From NCBI RefSeq assembly GCF_900115065.1, contig NZ_FOVE01000006.1, positions 101,946 through 165,945 on the forward strand: a stretch of 64,000 nucleotides of DNA. Reading direction: 5' to 3'. This DNA is from Formivibrio citricus (lineage in GTDB: Bacteria > Pseudomonadota > Gammaproteobacteria > Burkholderiales > Chitinibacteraceae). This document shows positions 24,383 through 33,701 of this stretch, piece by piece (the stretch's first letter is position 1; the number at the start of each line of letters is the position of its first letter). Under the pieces are notes generated by a model. The model was not told where the DNA came from, ran no database searches, and saw only the letters and a list, made by a program, of their open reading frames with translations. The translations under genes and the position numbers were made by a program.

Positions 24383-25016
24383 TGTCGTGGTAATTGATTA
24401 CGGTGTAGGCAACCTCTACAGTGTGCAACGCAGCTTGGAGCATTGCGGCGCGACCGTCACGGTTACATCGGATCACGATGTCATTCTTGCGGCTCCCCGC
24501 GTCGTTCTGCCTGGAGTCGGGGCCTTCGATAGCGCAATGAATGCATTGCAACAACTTGGCTTGGTGCCAGTAATCCAGGCTTTGGCCAATAAAGGCACCC
24601 CATTGCTGGGTATTTGCCTTGGAATGCAGCTATTGCTGGATGAAAGTGAAGAGTTTGGTCTGACCAAAGGCTTGGGATTGATTCCCGGCAGGGTTGTTCC
24701 GATCCCCGCCCAAACCATTGCCGGGGATATTCAAAAAATCCCGCATATCGGCTGGAATGCTCTAGAACCCGCCTGTGCAACAAACGACTGGCAGGGAACA
24801 ATTTTGGACCATGTAACACCTGGCGACGCTGTCTATTTTGTCCACTCCTTTATGGCTGTTCCCTCTAGCGAAGAAAGCAGGCTGGCCAATTGTGACTATG
24901 GTGGGCACAAGATTGCTGCTGTAATCGGAAGAGCCAATGTCATTGGCTGTCAGTTCCATCCCGAAAAAAGCGGCGAAACCGGCTTGAAAATACTAAAGAA
25001 ATTCTGTAACGCATAA
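24375..25016 (+). CDS. HisH-like glutaminase subunit, triad 2
   Basis: The 213-residue protein starts MPDVVVIDYGVGNLYSVQRS and has GICLGMQLLLDES with the nucleophilic Cys near residue 80 and CQFHPEKSGETG with the His/Glu pair near 193. It is an active-looking class I glutaminase, distinct from the copy at 17359. It supplies ammonia to the second sugar amidotransferase. The next gene starts two bases after its stop. Confidence 0.92.
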   Translation: MPDVVVIDYGVGNLYSVQRSLEHCGATVTVTSDHDVILAAPRVVLPGVGAFDSAMNALQQLGLVPVIQALANKGTPLLGICLGMQLLLDESEEFGLTKGLGLIPGRVVPIPAQTIAGDIQKIPHIGWNALEPACATNDWQGTILDHVTPGDAVYFVHSFMAVPSSEESRLANCDYGGHKIAAVIGRANVIGCQFHPEKSGETGLKILKKFCNA

Positions 25017-25018
25017 TT

Positions 25019-26191
25019 GTGAAAAAAAAGACGCTATTTGTATTTGTTAAAAATCCCTTTGTACAAAGGGATTTTGACCGTATGGGGATACAGCATCTAG
25101 AGCGACATTTTTATGTCCATGTCCTCGACTGCACTTCCTTGTTGCTTCCGAAAGCCAACGAAGGCCGCCTTAGCCAAAGAATGAATTATGCCAACTTGCA
25201 TCTGGTTAGTTCGTTCAAGGAAATCAAGGCGATACTGTCTGGCGCAGACGGAGGCTACGCATTGGACTATGTGGGACCATTTTCTGTAAAGGCCGTCTTG
25301 CTTTTTGATCTTTTGCGCAAAAATGGATTGAAACTGATTGTGGTTGACAGTGGTGCATATCCTGTCCCGGCCACAAGCATGAATCGTCGATCACTGCTCC
25401 AAAAGATTGTGACCGCATTCAGGCACAACACGTTCCACTTGCACCTCAACGCCTTGTTGATCAAAGCGCTGACCAGGATATTGCCTGACCAAACACCGGA
25501 TTTTGCCCTTGTATCGGGCCAATCATGGCAGGATGACCCAAGATTCGGATCCGCCAAAGTAAAAATACCTGCACACTCGTTTGATTACGAGAAATTCATG
25601 CATCTCAGGCATAAGCCTCCATTGCGGACGGTGCCCTACGCGGTGTATTTGGATGAAGACATTGTCGGACATGAAGATAACGCAGAAATGGGCCTGTCTG
25701 CGCCGACAAGCAAGGAACGGTTCTTTCCGCAGATAACGCGTTTTTTTGAGGAGTTCGAACGCAATTCAGGCATGCCGGTAGTTATTGCCGGCTACCCATC
25801 TAACCGGAGCATTACCGCCGCACATTTGAGCAATCACGAAATCGTGTATGGACAAACCGCCGAACTGGTACGAGACGCGACACTGGTATTTGCCCATGCT
25901 TCCACTGCCTGCTCTTTTGCTGTGCTGTGGAAAAAGCCGCTCGTATTCATTACCAATAGCGAGATTGCCGCGAGCTGGTATCAGCCTTGGATAGAGGTGA
26001 TAGCTGATTTGCTCCAAGCCTCGCTGGTTGATCTGGATGCGTGCCCAACTTTTGCAATCCCCTTGTCCGACTGGATGATATTTGATAAAAATTCATATGA
26101 GAGATATGAGAAAAAATATATCAAATCATCGGAAAGTCCTGATGTTTCACTATGGGATAGAGTTTTAGATGTGACTCACCCGCCGAGGTAA
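25019..26191 (+). CDS. Unrecognised glycan-locus protein, GT-B-like C terminus
   Basis: The 390-residue protein starts at a GTG two bases behind the preceding stop (KKKTLFVFVKNPFVQRDF). No signal peptide or strong membrane segment is visible. The C-terminal half contains MPVVIAGYPSNRS and, near residue 285, LVFAHASTACSFAVLWKKPLVFI. This arrangement of a Ser/Thr-rich turn plus KPLVFI is common in capsule and sialic-type transferases with a GT-B fold. A role in transferring the modified nonulosonic acid is plausible because it follows the activation and tailoring genes, but the family is not recognised. Confidence 0.68.
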   Translation: MKKKTLFVFVKNPFVQRDFDRMGIQHLERHFYVHVLDCTSLLLPKANEGRLSQRMNYANLHLVSSFKEIKAILSGADGGYALDYVGPFSVKAVLLFDLLRKNGLKLIVVDSGAYPVPATSMNRRSLLQKIVTAFRHNTFHLHLNALLIKALTRILPDQTPDFALVSGQSWQDDPRFGSAKVKIPAHSFDYEKFMHLRHKPPLRTVPYAVYLDEDIVGHEDNAEMGLSAPTSKERFFPQITRFFEEFERNSGMPVVIAGYPSNRSITAAHLSNHEIVYGQTAELVRDATLVFAHASTACSFAVLWKKPLVFITNSEIAASWYQPWIEVIADLLQASLVDLDACPTFAIPLSDWMIFDKNSYERYEKKYIKSSESPDVSLWDRVLDVTHPPR

Positions 26192-26217
26192 ATACAAATC
26201 CGCATTAGGAAGTGGCT

Positions 26218-26904
26218 ATGAATGTGCTTTTGCTGTGTAAAAATGTGCTCAAACATTTTGTGTTTTGGCTTTCTGTGCCAATCAGAAATGCACAATTGTC
26301 CCAAAGATTTCCAACTTGCCACATCTACCCAGGATCGACAATTGATAACAAATCCCGACTGGGAAAACTTAATGTTATTTTCAGGAATGCCGCCATCATC
26401 AATTCGACCGTTGGCGACCATACTTTCGTTCAACGTGATTCAATCATCTGCAACGCAGACATAGGAAAATTCTGCTCCATCGCCATGCGGGTAGCTGTTG
26501 GGTTGGGGCAACACCCCACCACATATGCCAGCTCCCACCCCGCATTCTATGCAGCGCATCAACCGGTAGCCAAAACTTATTGCACGGAAGACCATTTTAA
26601 CCCTTTCAGAAAAACGGTTATTGGGCACGATGTCTGGATTGGTCAAAACGCGCTGATCAACGATGGCATATCAGTTGGCACCGGTGCTATCGTCGCCGCG
26701 GGGGCTGTCGTAACGAAAGATGTCCCGCCGTACGCCATCGTTGGCGGGGTGCCCGCCAAGGTGATCAAATTCCGGTTTGACGAGGGCACCAGAAATGCCC
26801 TGCTTGCCACCAAGTGGTGGGACATGCCTGATGAGTGGCTAGACGAACACCACGAACTTTTCCGGGATGTCGATCACTTACTGGCGGTGTTTGCCAGTAA
26901 GTAA
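26218..26904 (+). CDS. CatB-type hexapeptide O-acetyltransferase
   Basis: The 228-residue protein has left-handed beta-helix repeats ([25 protein letters not shown]) and the XAT-family loop with [10 protein letters not shown]. It continues with [36 protein letters not shown] and [17 protein letters not shown]. Such enzymes acetylate sugar hydroxyls with acetyl-CoA in the cytoplasm. Start ATG 26218 is preferred over GTG 26212 because AGGA lies seven bases upstream. A short inverted repeat (26878-26900) overlaps the end of the gene. Acceptor unknown. Confidence 0.85.
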   Translation: MNVLLLCKNVLKHFVFWLSVPIRNAQLSQRFPTCHIYPGSTIDNKSRLGKLNVIFRNAAIINSTVGDHTFVQRDSIICNADIGKFCSIAMRVAVGLGQHPTTYASSHPAFYAAHQPVAKTYCTEDHFNPFRKTVIGHDVWIGQNALINDGISVGTGAIVAAGAVVTKDVPPYAIVGGVPAKVIKFRFDEGTRNALLATKWWDMPDEWLDEHHELFRDVDHLLAVFASK

Positions 26905-27002
26905 TTGCTAACTGGTCGCAGTGACATGGCTTCTTCCAGCTATTGCCAGTAAAATAAGCAACCGGCTCATTGGCCGTAGTAGATACAATATTAGGAAAAA
27001 TT

Positions 27003-28481
27003 GTGGGCACGACCGTACTTATTTCATTTTTGACAAATAGTATAAATACTAGAATGCTTGCTTCTTATGCCAAGCAAAACGGGCATGATGTCATATGTAT
27101 TTTTTGCCCAGATTTGCCTACAAGAAAAAATACGGACGCCCTGTTGGGTTTCTTAAAAAATAAGAGGATTTCACTGGTTGGCATCAGTTTGGTAACGGAC
27201 AATTATCGTGCTGCATGCATGCTCACAAAATCGATCAAGTCGGAATTGTCAATTCCCATTATTTGGGGGGGCGCACACGTAAATGTCATGCCTGGCGAGT
27301 GCTTGCGCCATGCTGATATGGTCTGTGTTGGCGAGGGAGAAGAAGCTTTTCTTGACCTCTTGAACAGCATTTCCAGAAATGGGGAACCCGATACCTCGAT
27401 TAAAAACATCTGGTTCAATACGCCTGACGGCATCATTAAAAACGAAATTCGCCCTCTGGAAGAAAATCTGGATAAATACCCCTATCCAGACTTTGATTTT
27501 GAAAACCAGTTTGTCATGAATGCAACCGGTCTTGAGCCGATCGGCGAAAAACACTTCAGTGACGAATACAGCATCATCACATCCCGAGGCTGCCCTTACC
27601 GCTGTAAGTACTGCTACAACAGCTATCGATGGAAACAATACGAAGGGAAAGGTCGCTATCTGCGGACGCGGAGCATAGAAAATGTTATTGACGAGCTTGA
27701 AATTGCCAAAAAACTATTTCCGAAATTGAAGAAAATTAATTTCTGGGATGACAGTTTTGTGGCTAGAAAGACAGAAGACTTTGTAAAATTCAAGAATCTG
27801 TATCTGGAAAAAATTAATTTGCCGTTTTTTGCGCTTATCGAGCCGATGGCCTTCAAGTTCGATAAAATAAAAATATTGAAGGAGTGCGGATTGTGTTCGC
27901 TACAGGTAGGTATACAATCCGGGAGTGAGCGCGTTAATCGGGATGTCTATAACCGTGCTGTTCCGAATGTAAAAAACATTGAAGTTGCAAGGCAAATTAA
28001 CAGCCTTGGAATTGATGTTACCTATGATTTGATCTTCAATAACCCATATGAATTCAAGTCTGACATAAAGGAAACCATCGATCTTTTTTTGCAGTTCCCG
28101 AGACCATTTTGGCTACAAGGATTCAATCTGATATTTTACCCGGGCACTGAACTGACAGATCGCGCGGTACAGGATGGTTACATTGCAGCCAAAAACGATG
28201 AAGAAGACTATTCCACCATTCAGGATAAGTCAAACTCACCTATTTCCATGGGCGGCGGCGGAAAGTTGAGTGAGCGCTTCTATGCAATCAAATATAACTC
28301 GGACGAAAAGGAATATCTTAATTCCGTACTTTCGTTGATTGCTTACCGACATATTCCGGCGCCAATAATCAGATACTTTGCTGCATCTGAAAATGCCTTG
28401 AAGCGCATGCAACTAAGATTATTTGTTGGTGCTTATATCGGAATCAGTAAAATTAAAAACCGTTTGCTGCACCCGCAATAA
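27003..28481 (+). CDS. B12-binding-type radical SAM enzyme
   Basis: The protein has about 492 residues from GTG 27003, which has AGGA six bases upstream; a TTG at 26970 gives an 11-residue longer form with no ribosome site. An N-terminal cobalamin-type Rossmann domain (about 1-125; TRMLASYAKQNGHDVI, IPIIWGGAHVNVMPGE, GEGEEAFLDL) precedes a radical SAM core with the cluster motif SRGCPYRCKYCYN (Cys197, 201, 204). The B12-domain His motif DxHxxG is not seen, so cobalamin may not bind. The family includes methylases and ring-forming enzymes. Here the substrate is probably a sugar or lipid-linked glycan; nothing more can be stated. AT-rich composition suggests transfer. Confidence 0.85.
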   Translation: MGTTVLISFLTNSINTRMLASYAKQNGHDVICIFCPDLPTRKNTDALLGFLKNKRISLVGISLVTDNYRAACMLTKSIKSELSIPIIWGGAHVNVMPGECLRHADMVCVGEGEEAFLDLLNSISRNGEPDTSIKNIWFNTPDGIIKNEIRPLEENLDKYPYPDFDFENQFVMNATGLEPIGEKHFSDEYSIITSRGCPYRCKYCYNSYRWKQYEGKGRYLRTRSIENVIDELEIAKKLFPKLKKINFWDDSFVARKTEDFVKFKNLYLEKINLPFFALIEPMAFKFDKIKILKECGLCSLQVGIQSGSERVNRDVYNRAVPNVKNIEVARQINSLGIDVTYDLIFNNPYEFKSDIKETIDLFLQFPRPFWLQGFNLIFYPGTELTDRAVQDGYIAAKNDEEDYSTIQDKSNSPISMGGGGKLSERFYAIKYNSDEKEYLNSVLSLIAYRHIPAPIIRYFAASENALKRMQLRLFVGAYIGISKIKNRLLHPQ

Positions 28482-28500
28482 TCCGCAGGCGCGATAGATT

Positions 28501-29439
28501 ATGAATGATCTTGCAAGTATAGTTGTTACAAGTTACAACCATGCCGAATATCTTGCGCAGAGAATGGACAGCATTCTGGCACAGACATACGAAAATATGG
28601 AAATCGTCGTGGTGGACGATTGCTCAACGGACAACAGTCTTGAAATATTGAATAAATATGCAAGTCATCCCAAAGTAAAAATATTCCCCCTGCAAAAAAA
28701 CGGGGGCTACGCTAACGCATGCAATTTTGGGGTCAGCCAATGCCGCGGCGAATTTGTCATGTTTGCGGAATGCGATGATTTTAATTCGCCCGAGCATGTG
28801 GCCGCATTGATGCAGGCACTTAATAGCCACCCCAGCGCCGTGGCCGCATACTGCAGAAGCCATATTGTCGATAGTTGCGGCAATACCTTGCGGGACGACT
28901 ACCAATGTCGCGAACCTTCCTTCAGGAATATCTGCGCAAACAGCGCGCTTATTCCTGCCAAAATTATGCAGCGCTTCCTGCTCCGTTCTTGCGTTATACC
29001 GAACATGAGCGCGGCGATGTTTCGTCGTACTGAATTTCTGAAGATTGGCGGACTTTCTACAAAATTTACCGCCTGCGCAGACTGGGATTTTTGGTGTCGT
29101 CTGGCAGAGCGCGGGGATGTTTACTATGTTGCCACCCCTCTGAATTTTTTCCGCACACACCCTGAAAGCGTTCGCAGTACATTCAGCATGCAACGCCAAG
29201 TTTGTGAAATGATGGAGCTTCTTGACGCCTCTGCTAATAGATTGAGCCTGACTTTCACCGAGCGGATTAGTTTCAATGTCGCCCTTGGTGATATTTGGGC
29301 AGGGCAGTTTTCAGCCAATCCGACAGCTTGGGTAAAAAGTTTCTGGCCCATACTCAAAAAAAGCACTTCTTATTCTATTTTTTCTATTTTATATTTGTGC
29401 ATTTCCGTGTGTAAAATATTGCGTAGAAAAATTGCATGA
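28501..29439 (+). CDS. Family 2 glycosyltransferase
   Basis: The 312-residue GT-A protein begins ASIVVTSYNHAEYL, followed by VVVDDCSTDNSLEIL and a metal-binding segment FAECDDFNS where most members have LDADD. ADWDFWCRLAERGDVYYV supplies the catalytic-base region, and FFRTHPESV is typical of GT2 rhamnosyl or hexosaminyl transferases. A short hydrophobic C terminus (about 290-305) may bind the inner membrane. Donor and acceptor are unknown. Composition is AT-rich. Confidence 0.88.
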   Translation: MNDLASIVVTSYNHAEYLAQRMDSILAQTYENMEIVVVDDCSTDNSLEILNKYASHPKVKIFPLQKNGGYANACNFGVSQCRGEFVMFAECDDFNSPEHVAALMQALNSHPSAVAAYCRSHIVDSCGNTLRDDYQCREPSFRNICANSALIPAKIMQRFLLRSCVIPNMSAAMFRRTEFLKIGGLSTKFTACADWDFWCRLAERGDVYYVATPLNFFRTHPESVRSTFSMQRQVCEMMELLDASANRLSLTFTERISFNVALGDIWAGQFSANPTAWVKSFWPILKKSTSYSIFSILYLCISVCKILRRKIA

Positions 29440-29498
29440 ATATAAATTTAAAATTTCACTCGGTCGAATTAATTTGGTTAATATAAGGATTTGTAATA

Positions 29499-31310
29499 AT
29501 GAGCCGAAACTGCATACTTAGTTTTACACTTAGTGGTCACGGGTTTAGTGGCGCCGTATGTATTAATGGCCAAATTGTTGCGGCCACAAGCCTGGAAAGA
29601 ATAACGCGAGAAAAGAATGATATTTTTTTGCCTATTACCAAGCAGGATCTAAAAGATTTTGGATGGCGATCGGATCCCAGTATTTACAAAAACAGTTTAA
29701 ACCTCCCATTTGATCTTGAATTGGATGCAAGTAGTATTTGTTTTGAAGAACAGCCAAAATTTAAGGCTTTTTTGGATTATTTGCTTGATGCTGGTGGATT
29801 TTCATTAAGTGATGTCGATTGCGTAGTATTCAGCTACAGATATGTTGAACAAGCGCGAGCTTTTTTTGCAAAATATTGCCCCAATGCGGATTTCCTGGTG
29901 CCAGAACATCATCTGGCACATGCTTGCCAAGCATTCCTTTCCTCTCCGCATGATGAAGCCGCCATTATGGTTGTTGATGGTCAAGGGGTGCCTATGGAAC
30001 GAACAGGAGGGGATCAGCTCGCAGGTAACCTTGCCTATGGCAAGGGCGATACAATCAAAATTCTTCACGAGATCCCAGTTCGGTACAGTTTGGGCGGCAT
30101 ATATGCAGCGTTTACGAGCAAGGTCGGTTTTAAAACCAACGAAGAAGGTAAAACAATGGGATTGGCTCCTTATGGAAGCGATACCCTTTACAAGGAGTTA
30201 AAGAAGGAACTCCGATTTGATGTTAATGAATATAACTTCAGAAAATTTGGCGCGTTGCTGCGTCGCGGGTTTCAGCCGGAGCATGTTTTATATGCACTGC
30301 CAAATTACTCCGCATTCTTGAATAAATACAAGAGGCGAAGCAAGGGCGAACCGATAGAAGATTTTCATAAAGACCTGGCGTATGCTGTTCAGAAACTCAC
30401 TGAAGATGTGATGATTTACTTGGCCAACTGGCTTCACAAAAAGACAGGGGCTAAAAATTTGTGTATCGCCGGCGGTGTCGGATTAAACTGCGTTGCAAAT
30501 TATCAAGTTCTGATTAACACACCATTTGAGCATGTTTACGTACATCCAAACCCAGGAGATAACGGCCTTGCTATTGGCCAGGCATTATGGGCGTACACGA
30601 TTGACGGCAAATGCAAGAGAAAATACATTGCCACCAATGATTATCTTGGAAGAAAGTACTCCGAAGCCGAGTTTCGGAGTGCAGTGGATTCTGTAAGAGG
30701 GCGTGATGATGTAATTGTTTCCGAATTTGACGACCTGCAGAATTTGTATGAACAAATGGCCAGTGACATTGCGGACGGAAAAATTACAAGCTGGTGTCAG
30801 GGGCGTAGTGAATTTGGTCCAAGAGCGCTAGGCAATCGCAGCATATTGGCCGACCCGCGTCGAGCCGATATGAAAGACATCCTCAACTCTCGCGTCAAAT
30901 TTAGAGAAAGTTTCCGCCCATTTACTCCCTCAGTGCTTGCAGAGCGCTGTAATGAATTTTTTGAGCTTGAATTTGAATCGCCCTTCATGCTTCATGCTGC
31001 CTATGTGCGGTCTGGCAAAGCCGAATTGGTGCCGGCCATTACACATGAAGACAATACTGCAAGAATTCAAACGGTCACCAGCGATGTGAATGAACGTTAC
31101 TATGGACTGATCAAGGCGTTCGAGAAAATAACAGGAATTCCGATGGTTCTTGATACGTCGTTTAATATAGCTGACGAACCTATTGTAGAAACGCCTGCGG
31201 ATGCGATTCGCTGTTTTCTCTCTACCGATATCGATGTGCTCGGTATTGATAAATTTATCATTCGCAAGCTTAAAAAAACACATACCCCACGTCAGCAACT
31301 TGGCTCGTGA
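29499..31310 (+). CDS. NodU/CmcH-type O-carbamoyltransferase
   Basis: The 603-residue protein has the Kae1-like N-terminal domain with the iron-binding His cluster EHHLAHACQAF (near residue 137), VVDGQG and CIAGGVGLNCVANYQV. The YrdC-like C-terminal domain contains GRSEFGPRALGNRSILADPR and LDTSFNIADEPIV. The family moves a carbamoyl group from carbamoyl phosphate, through carbamoyl-AMP, onto a hydroxyl, as in NodU, TobZ and cephamycin CmcH. Here it would carbamoylate a sugar of the surface glycan. A ribosome site AAGGAT precedes the ATG at 29499. Neighbours are a GT2 and an acetyltransferase. Confidence 0.9.
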   Translation: MSRNCILSFTLSGHGFSGAVCINGQIVAATSLERITREKNDIFLPITKQDLKDFGWRSDPSIYKNSLNLPFDLELDASSICFEEQPKFKAFLDYLLDAGGFSLSDVDCVVFSYRYVEQARAFFAKYCPNADFLVPEHHLAHACQAFLSSPHDEAAIMVVDGQGVPMERTGGDQLAGNLAYGKGDTIKILHEIPVRYSLGGIYAAFTSKVGFKTNEEGKTMGLAPYGSDTLYKELKKELRFDVNEYNFRKFGALLRRGFQPEHVLYALPNYSAFLNKYKRRSKGEPIEDFHKDLAYAVQKLTEDVMIYLANWLHKKTGAKNLCIAGGVGLNCVANYQVLINTPFEHVYVHPNPGDNGLAIGQALWAYTIDGKCKRKYIATNDYLGRKYSEAEFRSAVDSVRGRDDVIVSEFDDLQNLYEQMASDIADGKITSWCQGRSEFGPRALGNRSILADPRRADMKDILNSRVKFRESFRPFTPSVLAERCNEFFELEFESPFMLHAAYVRSGKAELVPAITHEDNTARIQTVTSDVNERYYGLIKAFEKITGIPMVLDTSFNIADEPIVETPADAIRCFLSTDIDVLGIDKFIIRKLKKTHTPRQQLGS

Positions 31311-31328
31311 AAGTCGAGCATATTATTC

Positions 31329-31964
31329 ATGAGTAAGCGTTTGTATTTTATTGCGCGCATGGTAGGCTATTTAAGCCTAATGGCAAAAAAAACATATTTC
31401 AATTTTTTTTTACGACCTGGGTTTAAAAAACTAGCGAATGATGCACTTATACTTTACCCATTCAGAGTAGACGGGGCGGAAAACATTGAAATTGGTTCCG
31501 GCAGTGTTATGCAACGAGGCGGATGGCTTTATTGTCATGGCGTAGATGAAATTCCTGCACGGTTAAAAATTGGGGATGGCTGTGTATTTGGTTATGACAA
31601 TCATATTGCTTCTGTGCGTGATGTCGTTATAGGAAACAACGTTTTGACTGCCAACAATGTCTACATATCTGACAATTTGCATGGATATGAGGATATTGCG
31701 CAGCCCATCATGTGTCAGCCCATCAGGTTCAAACGCCCCGTGAATATTGGTGATGGTAGCTGGATTGGTGAAAATGCATGCATTATCGGTGCTCGAATTG
31801 GAAAAAATTGCGTAATTGGTGCGAATTCTGTTGTTACCATTGATGTCCCAGACTATTCGGTTGCAGTAGGCGCCCCGGCGATTGTCATCAAACAATATGA
31901 TTTTGAAACAAACCGCTGGCAGACTGTACGTCGGGCATCAACGTCACTGCAAGTGCATGGTTAA
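31329..31964 (+). CDS. Hexapeptide acyltransferase (WbbJ/maltose acetyltransferase-like)
   Basis: The 211-residue protein has a hydrophobic/basic N terminus and left-handed beta-helix repeats: IEIGSGSVMQRGGWLYC, LKIGDGCVFGYDNHIAS, VIGNNVLTANNVYISD, NIGDGSWIGENACIIGARIGKNCVIGANSVV. It ends in the cap segment YSVAVGAPAIVIKQY. It probably acetylates a sugar hydroxyl. It is three bases before the heparinase-family gene and is the last strongly AT-rich gene of this stretch; composition shifts to GC-rich immediately afterwards. Confidence 0.85.
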   Translation: MSKRLYFIARMVGYLSLMAKKTYFNFFLRPGFKKLANDALILYPFRVDGAENIEIGSGSVMQRGGWLYCHGVDEIPARLKIGDGCVFGYDNHIASVRDVVIGNNVLTANNVYISDNLHGYEDIAQPIMCQPIRFKRPVNIGDGSWIGENACIIGARIGKNCVIGANSVVTIDVPDYSVAVGAPAIVIKQYDFETNRWQTVRRASTSLQVHG

Positions 31965-31967
31965 ATA

Positions 31968-33701
31968 ATGCCGGGTTACAGAAAGCACTTTATCGCTGAA
32001 TCGGCCAATTTCCGCCGAACCGTCCTGCGCCAGCCTTGGCGGTGGCTGCATTACGCCGTTTCGCTGGCCCTGCTGGTGTTTCGCCGGATTAGCCAAACGC
32101 TGCGTTTGCGCCTCCGAAAAGAGGCGCATCGTGGTTTGAAGCAATGGCCGGAATGGCTTGATTCGAAGCCTTTGCCCGCGGGCGAACCGCAACCACTCCG
32201 CTTCCCGTCTTACGCCGTGCGCGGTGCCGATAGTCGAACGGCTGAACTCCCGCCCGTGTTTTCTGCACCGGCAGATGATCCTGAAACCGCACTGGCACAC
32301 CACCGTTTTGGCTATTGCCTTGCTGCTGTGTTACAGGATAAGGCTGCGGCACAGCGGGCAGCACGGCAAGTCGCTGCCTGGATTGGCAATGCACCCGCCA
32401 AATCTGAACCGGCATGGGAAACCTATTCCTGTTGCGAACGGGTTGTGAATCTGGCGGCGCTGCTGGCTATCCATCCCGAAGTGCAAGGCGAGATTGACCC
32501 AGAGAAAACCCGCGCTTTTTTTGCCGATTCGCTGCAGTGGATCAATAGCCACCTTGAGTATTACGGCATGGCGCGCACCAACAACCACATTCTCAACAAC
32601 GCCCGTGCGCTGGTGGTGGCCGGCAGCGTGCTGGGGGTGAGTGAGGCCGTCGAGCGCGGATTGTTGATCTTTACTCACATGAGCCGATCACTGTTCCTGC
32701 CGGATGGGTTCTTGCGCGAACGCTCGTCGCATTACCAGTGGATAGTCACCAACTGGCTGTTCGATACCCTGCATTTCGCCCGCGCCACCCCTGCGCTTGC
32801 GGCTGCCGCTGTGCAGGCATTGGACGAGTTGTCATCGCTATCCCGGCGGGTTGCCCAAGCTTCCGGTGCACTGGCCGCCAGCTTGGGTGATGCTGCCACG
32901 CATATCGGCGATATTTCACCGGACGCCCACCCGGCACTGACCCTGGAGCGGTTGCGAAGCCTCTACCCGGAGGCGCTGACCACCCCATCGGATGTACCAG
33001 GCCGTATGGATGACTGGCTGTTGTTCAGCAAGGGTGCAGATGCTCTGGTTGTTTGTGGTTTTCCCGCCAGTTACCCAATCGATTACACCACGCATGGTCA
33101 CAGCGATCTGGGCAGTTTTATCTGGATGCACCAAGGGCAGCCTGTGCTGGTCGATAGCGGCAGAAGCAGCTATGCGGCCAATGCCACGCCGCGTATCCAG
33201 TGCGGGCCGCAGGGCCACAATACCATTCTGGTCAACGGCGTGGGGCCATTGGCGGAATCGGTGCTGCAAGCAGGTCGTTGGTTGCCCACGCCTTATGCCA
33301 AAGCGCATATTGAATTGGCCATGACGGCGGGCGGCTTCCGCATGCAGCATGATGGCTTTGCCAGAATGGCGGGGGTTGGCATCCACCGGCGCACTGTGCA
33401 GCTTGCGGATGACGGGCTGATCGTGGAGGACATGATTGAAGGCGTCGCCGATGCGGCCATTGAGATGTTCTGGCATTTTCCGCCCGAATTTGCGCCGGAT
33501 GATAAAAATTTGACCTGCATTGCCGGAGCAGGGCTGTGCTTGACCGTAGAGAGCGGCGCAGCCGACGCACGATGGCAGGCGGCCCCGTTTGCTGCCGCTT
33601 ATGGCGATGAGCAAGCAGCCCCCGCGCTTTGTCTGGCATGGCAGGTCACGTTGCCATGTACGATCAAAACCGTTTTCAGGGTATCGCCATGTGCGGAATA
33701 A
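31968..33701 (+). CDS. Heparinase II/III-family polysaccharide lyase-like protein
   Basis: The 577-residue protein has an N-terminal alpha-helical toroid (WETYSCCERVVNL near 145-157, YYGMARTNNHILNNARAL near 203-218, ERSSHYQWIVTNW near 245-257) and a C-terminal beta-sandwich starting at YTTHGHSDLGSFIW (near 365). These Asn, His, Tyr and His residues correspond to the catalytic and metal segments of heparinase II/III and alginate lyase folds. Such genes occur in capsule and O-antigen loci next to asparagine-synthetase-like genes, where the cleavage target is usually unknown. No signal peptide is obvious, although the first 50 residues contain a hydrophobic stretch (LHYAVSLALLVF), possibly a membrane anchor. 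It overlaps the next gene by 13 bases. Confidence 0.85.
   Translation: MPGYRKHFIAESANFRRTVLRQPWRWLHYAVSLALLVFRRISQTLRLRLRKEAHRGLKQWPEWLDSKPLPAGEPQPLRFPSYAVRGADSRTAELPPVFSAPADDPETALAHHRFGYCLAAVLQDKAAAQRAARQVAAWIGNAPAKSEPAWETYSCCERVVNLAALLAIHPEVQGEIDPEKTRAFFADSLQWINSHLEYYGMARTNNHILNNARALVVAGSVLGVSEAVERGLLIFTHMSRSLFLPDGFLRERSSHYQWIVTNWLFDTLHFARATPALAAAAVQALDELSSLSRRVAQASGALAASLGDAATHIGDISPDAHPALTLERLRSLYPEALTTPSDVPGRMDDWLLFSKGADALVVCGFPASYPIDYTTHGHSDLGSFIWMHQGQPVLVDSGRSSYAANATPRIQCGPQGHNTILVNGVGPLAESVLQAGRWLPTPYAKAHIELAMTAGGFRMQHDGFARMAGVGIHRRTVQLADDGLIVEDMIEGVADAAIEMFWHFPPEFAPDDKNLTCIAGAGLCLTVESGAADARWQAAPFAAAYGDEQAAPALCLAWQVTLPCTIKTVFRVSPCAE

Noticed and set aside
26878..26900. TTACTGGC/GCCAGTAA hairpin at the end of the CatB-type acetyltransferase as terminator
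   Set aside because: The 8-base-pair stem lies inside the coding end and no T run follows.
27265..27271. G7 tract in the radical SAM gene
   Set aside because: It encodes the conserved Trp-Gly-Gly-Ala-His motif; the same holds for the G7 tract in legG at 7389-7395.
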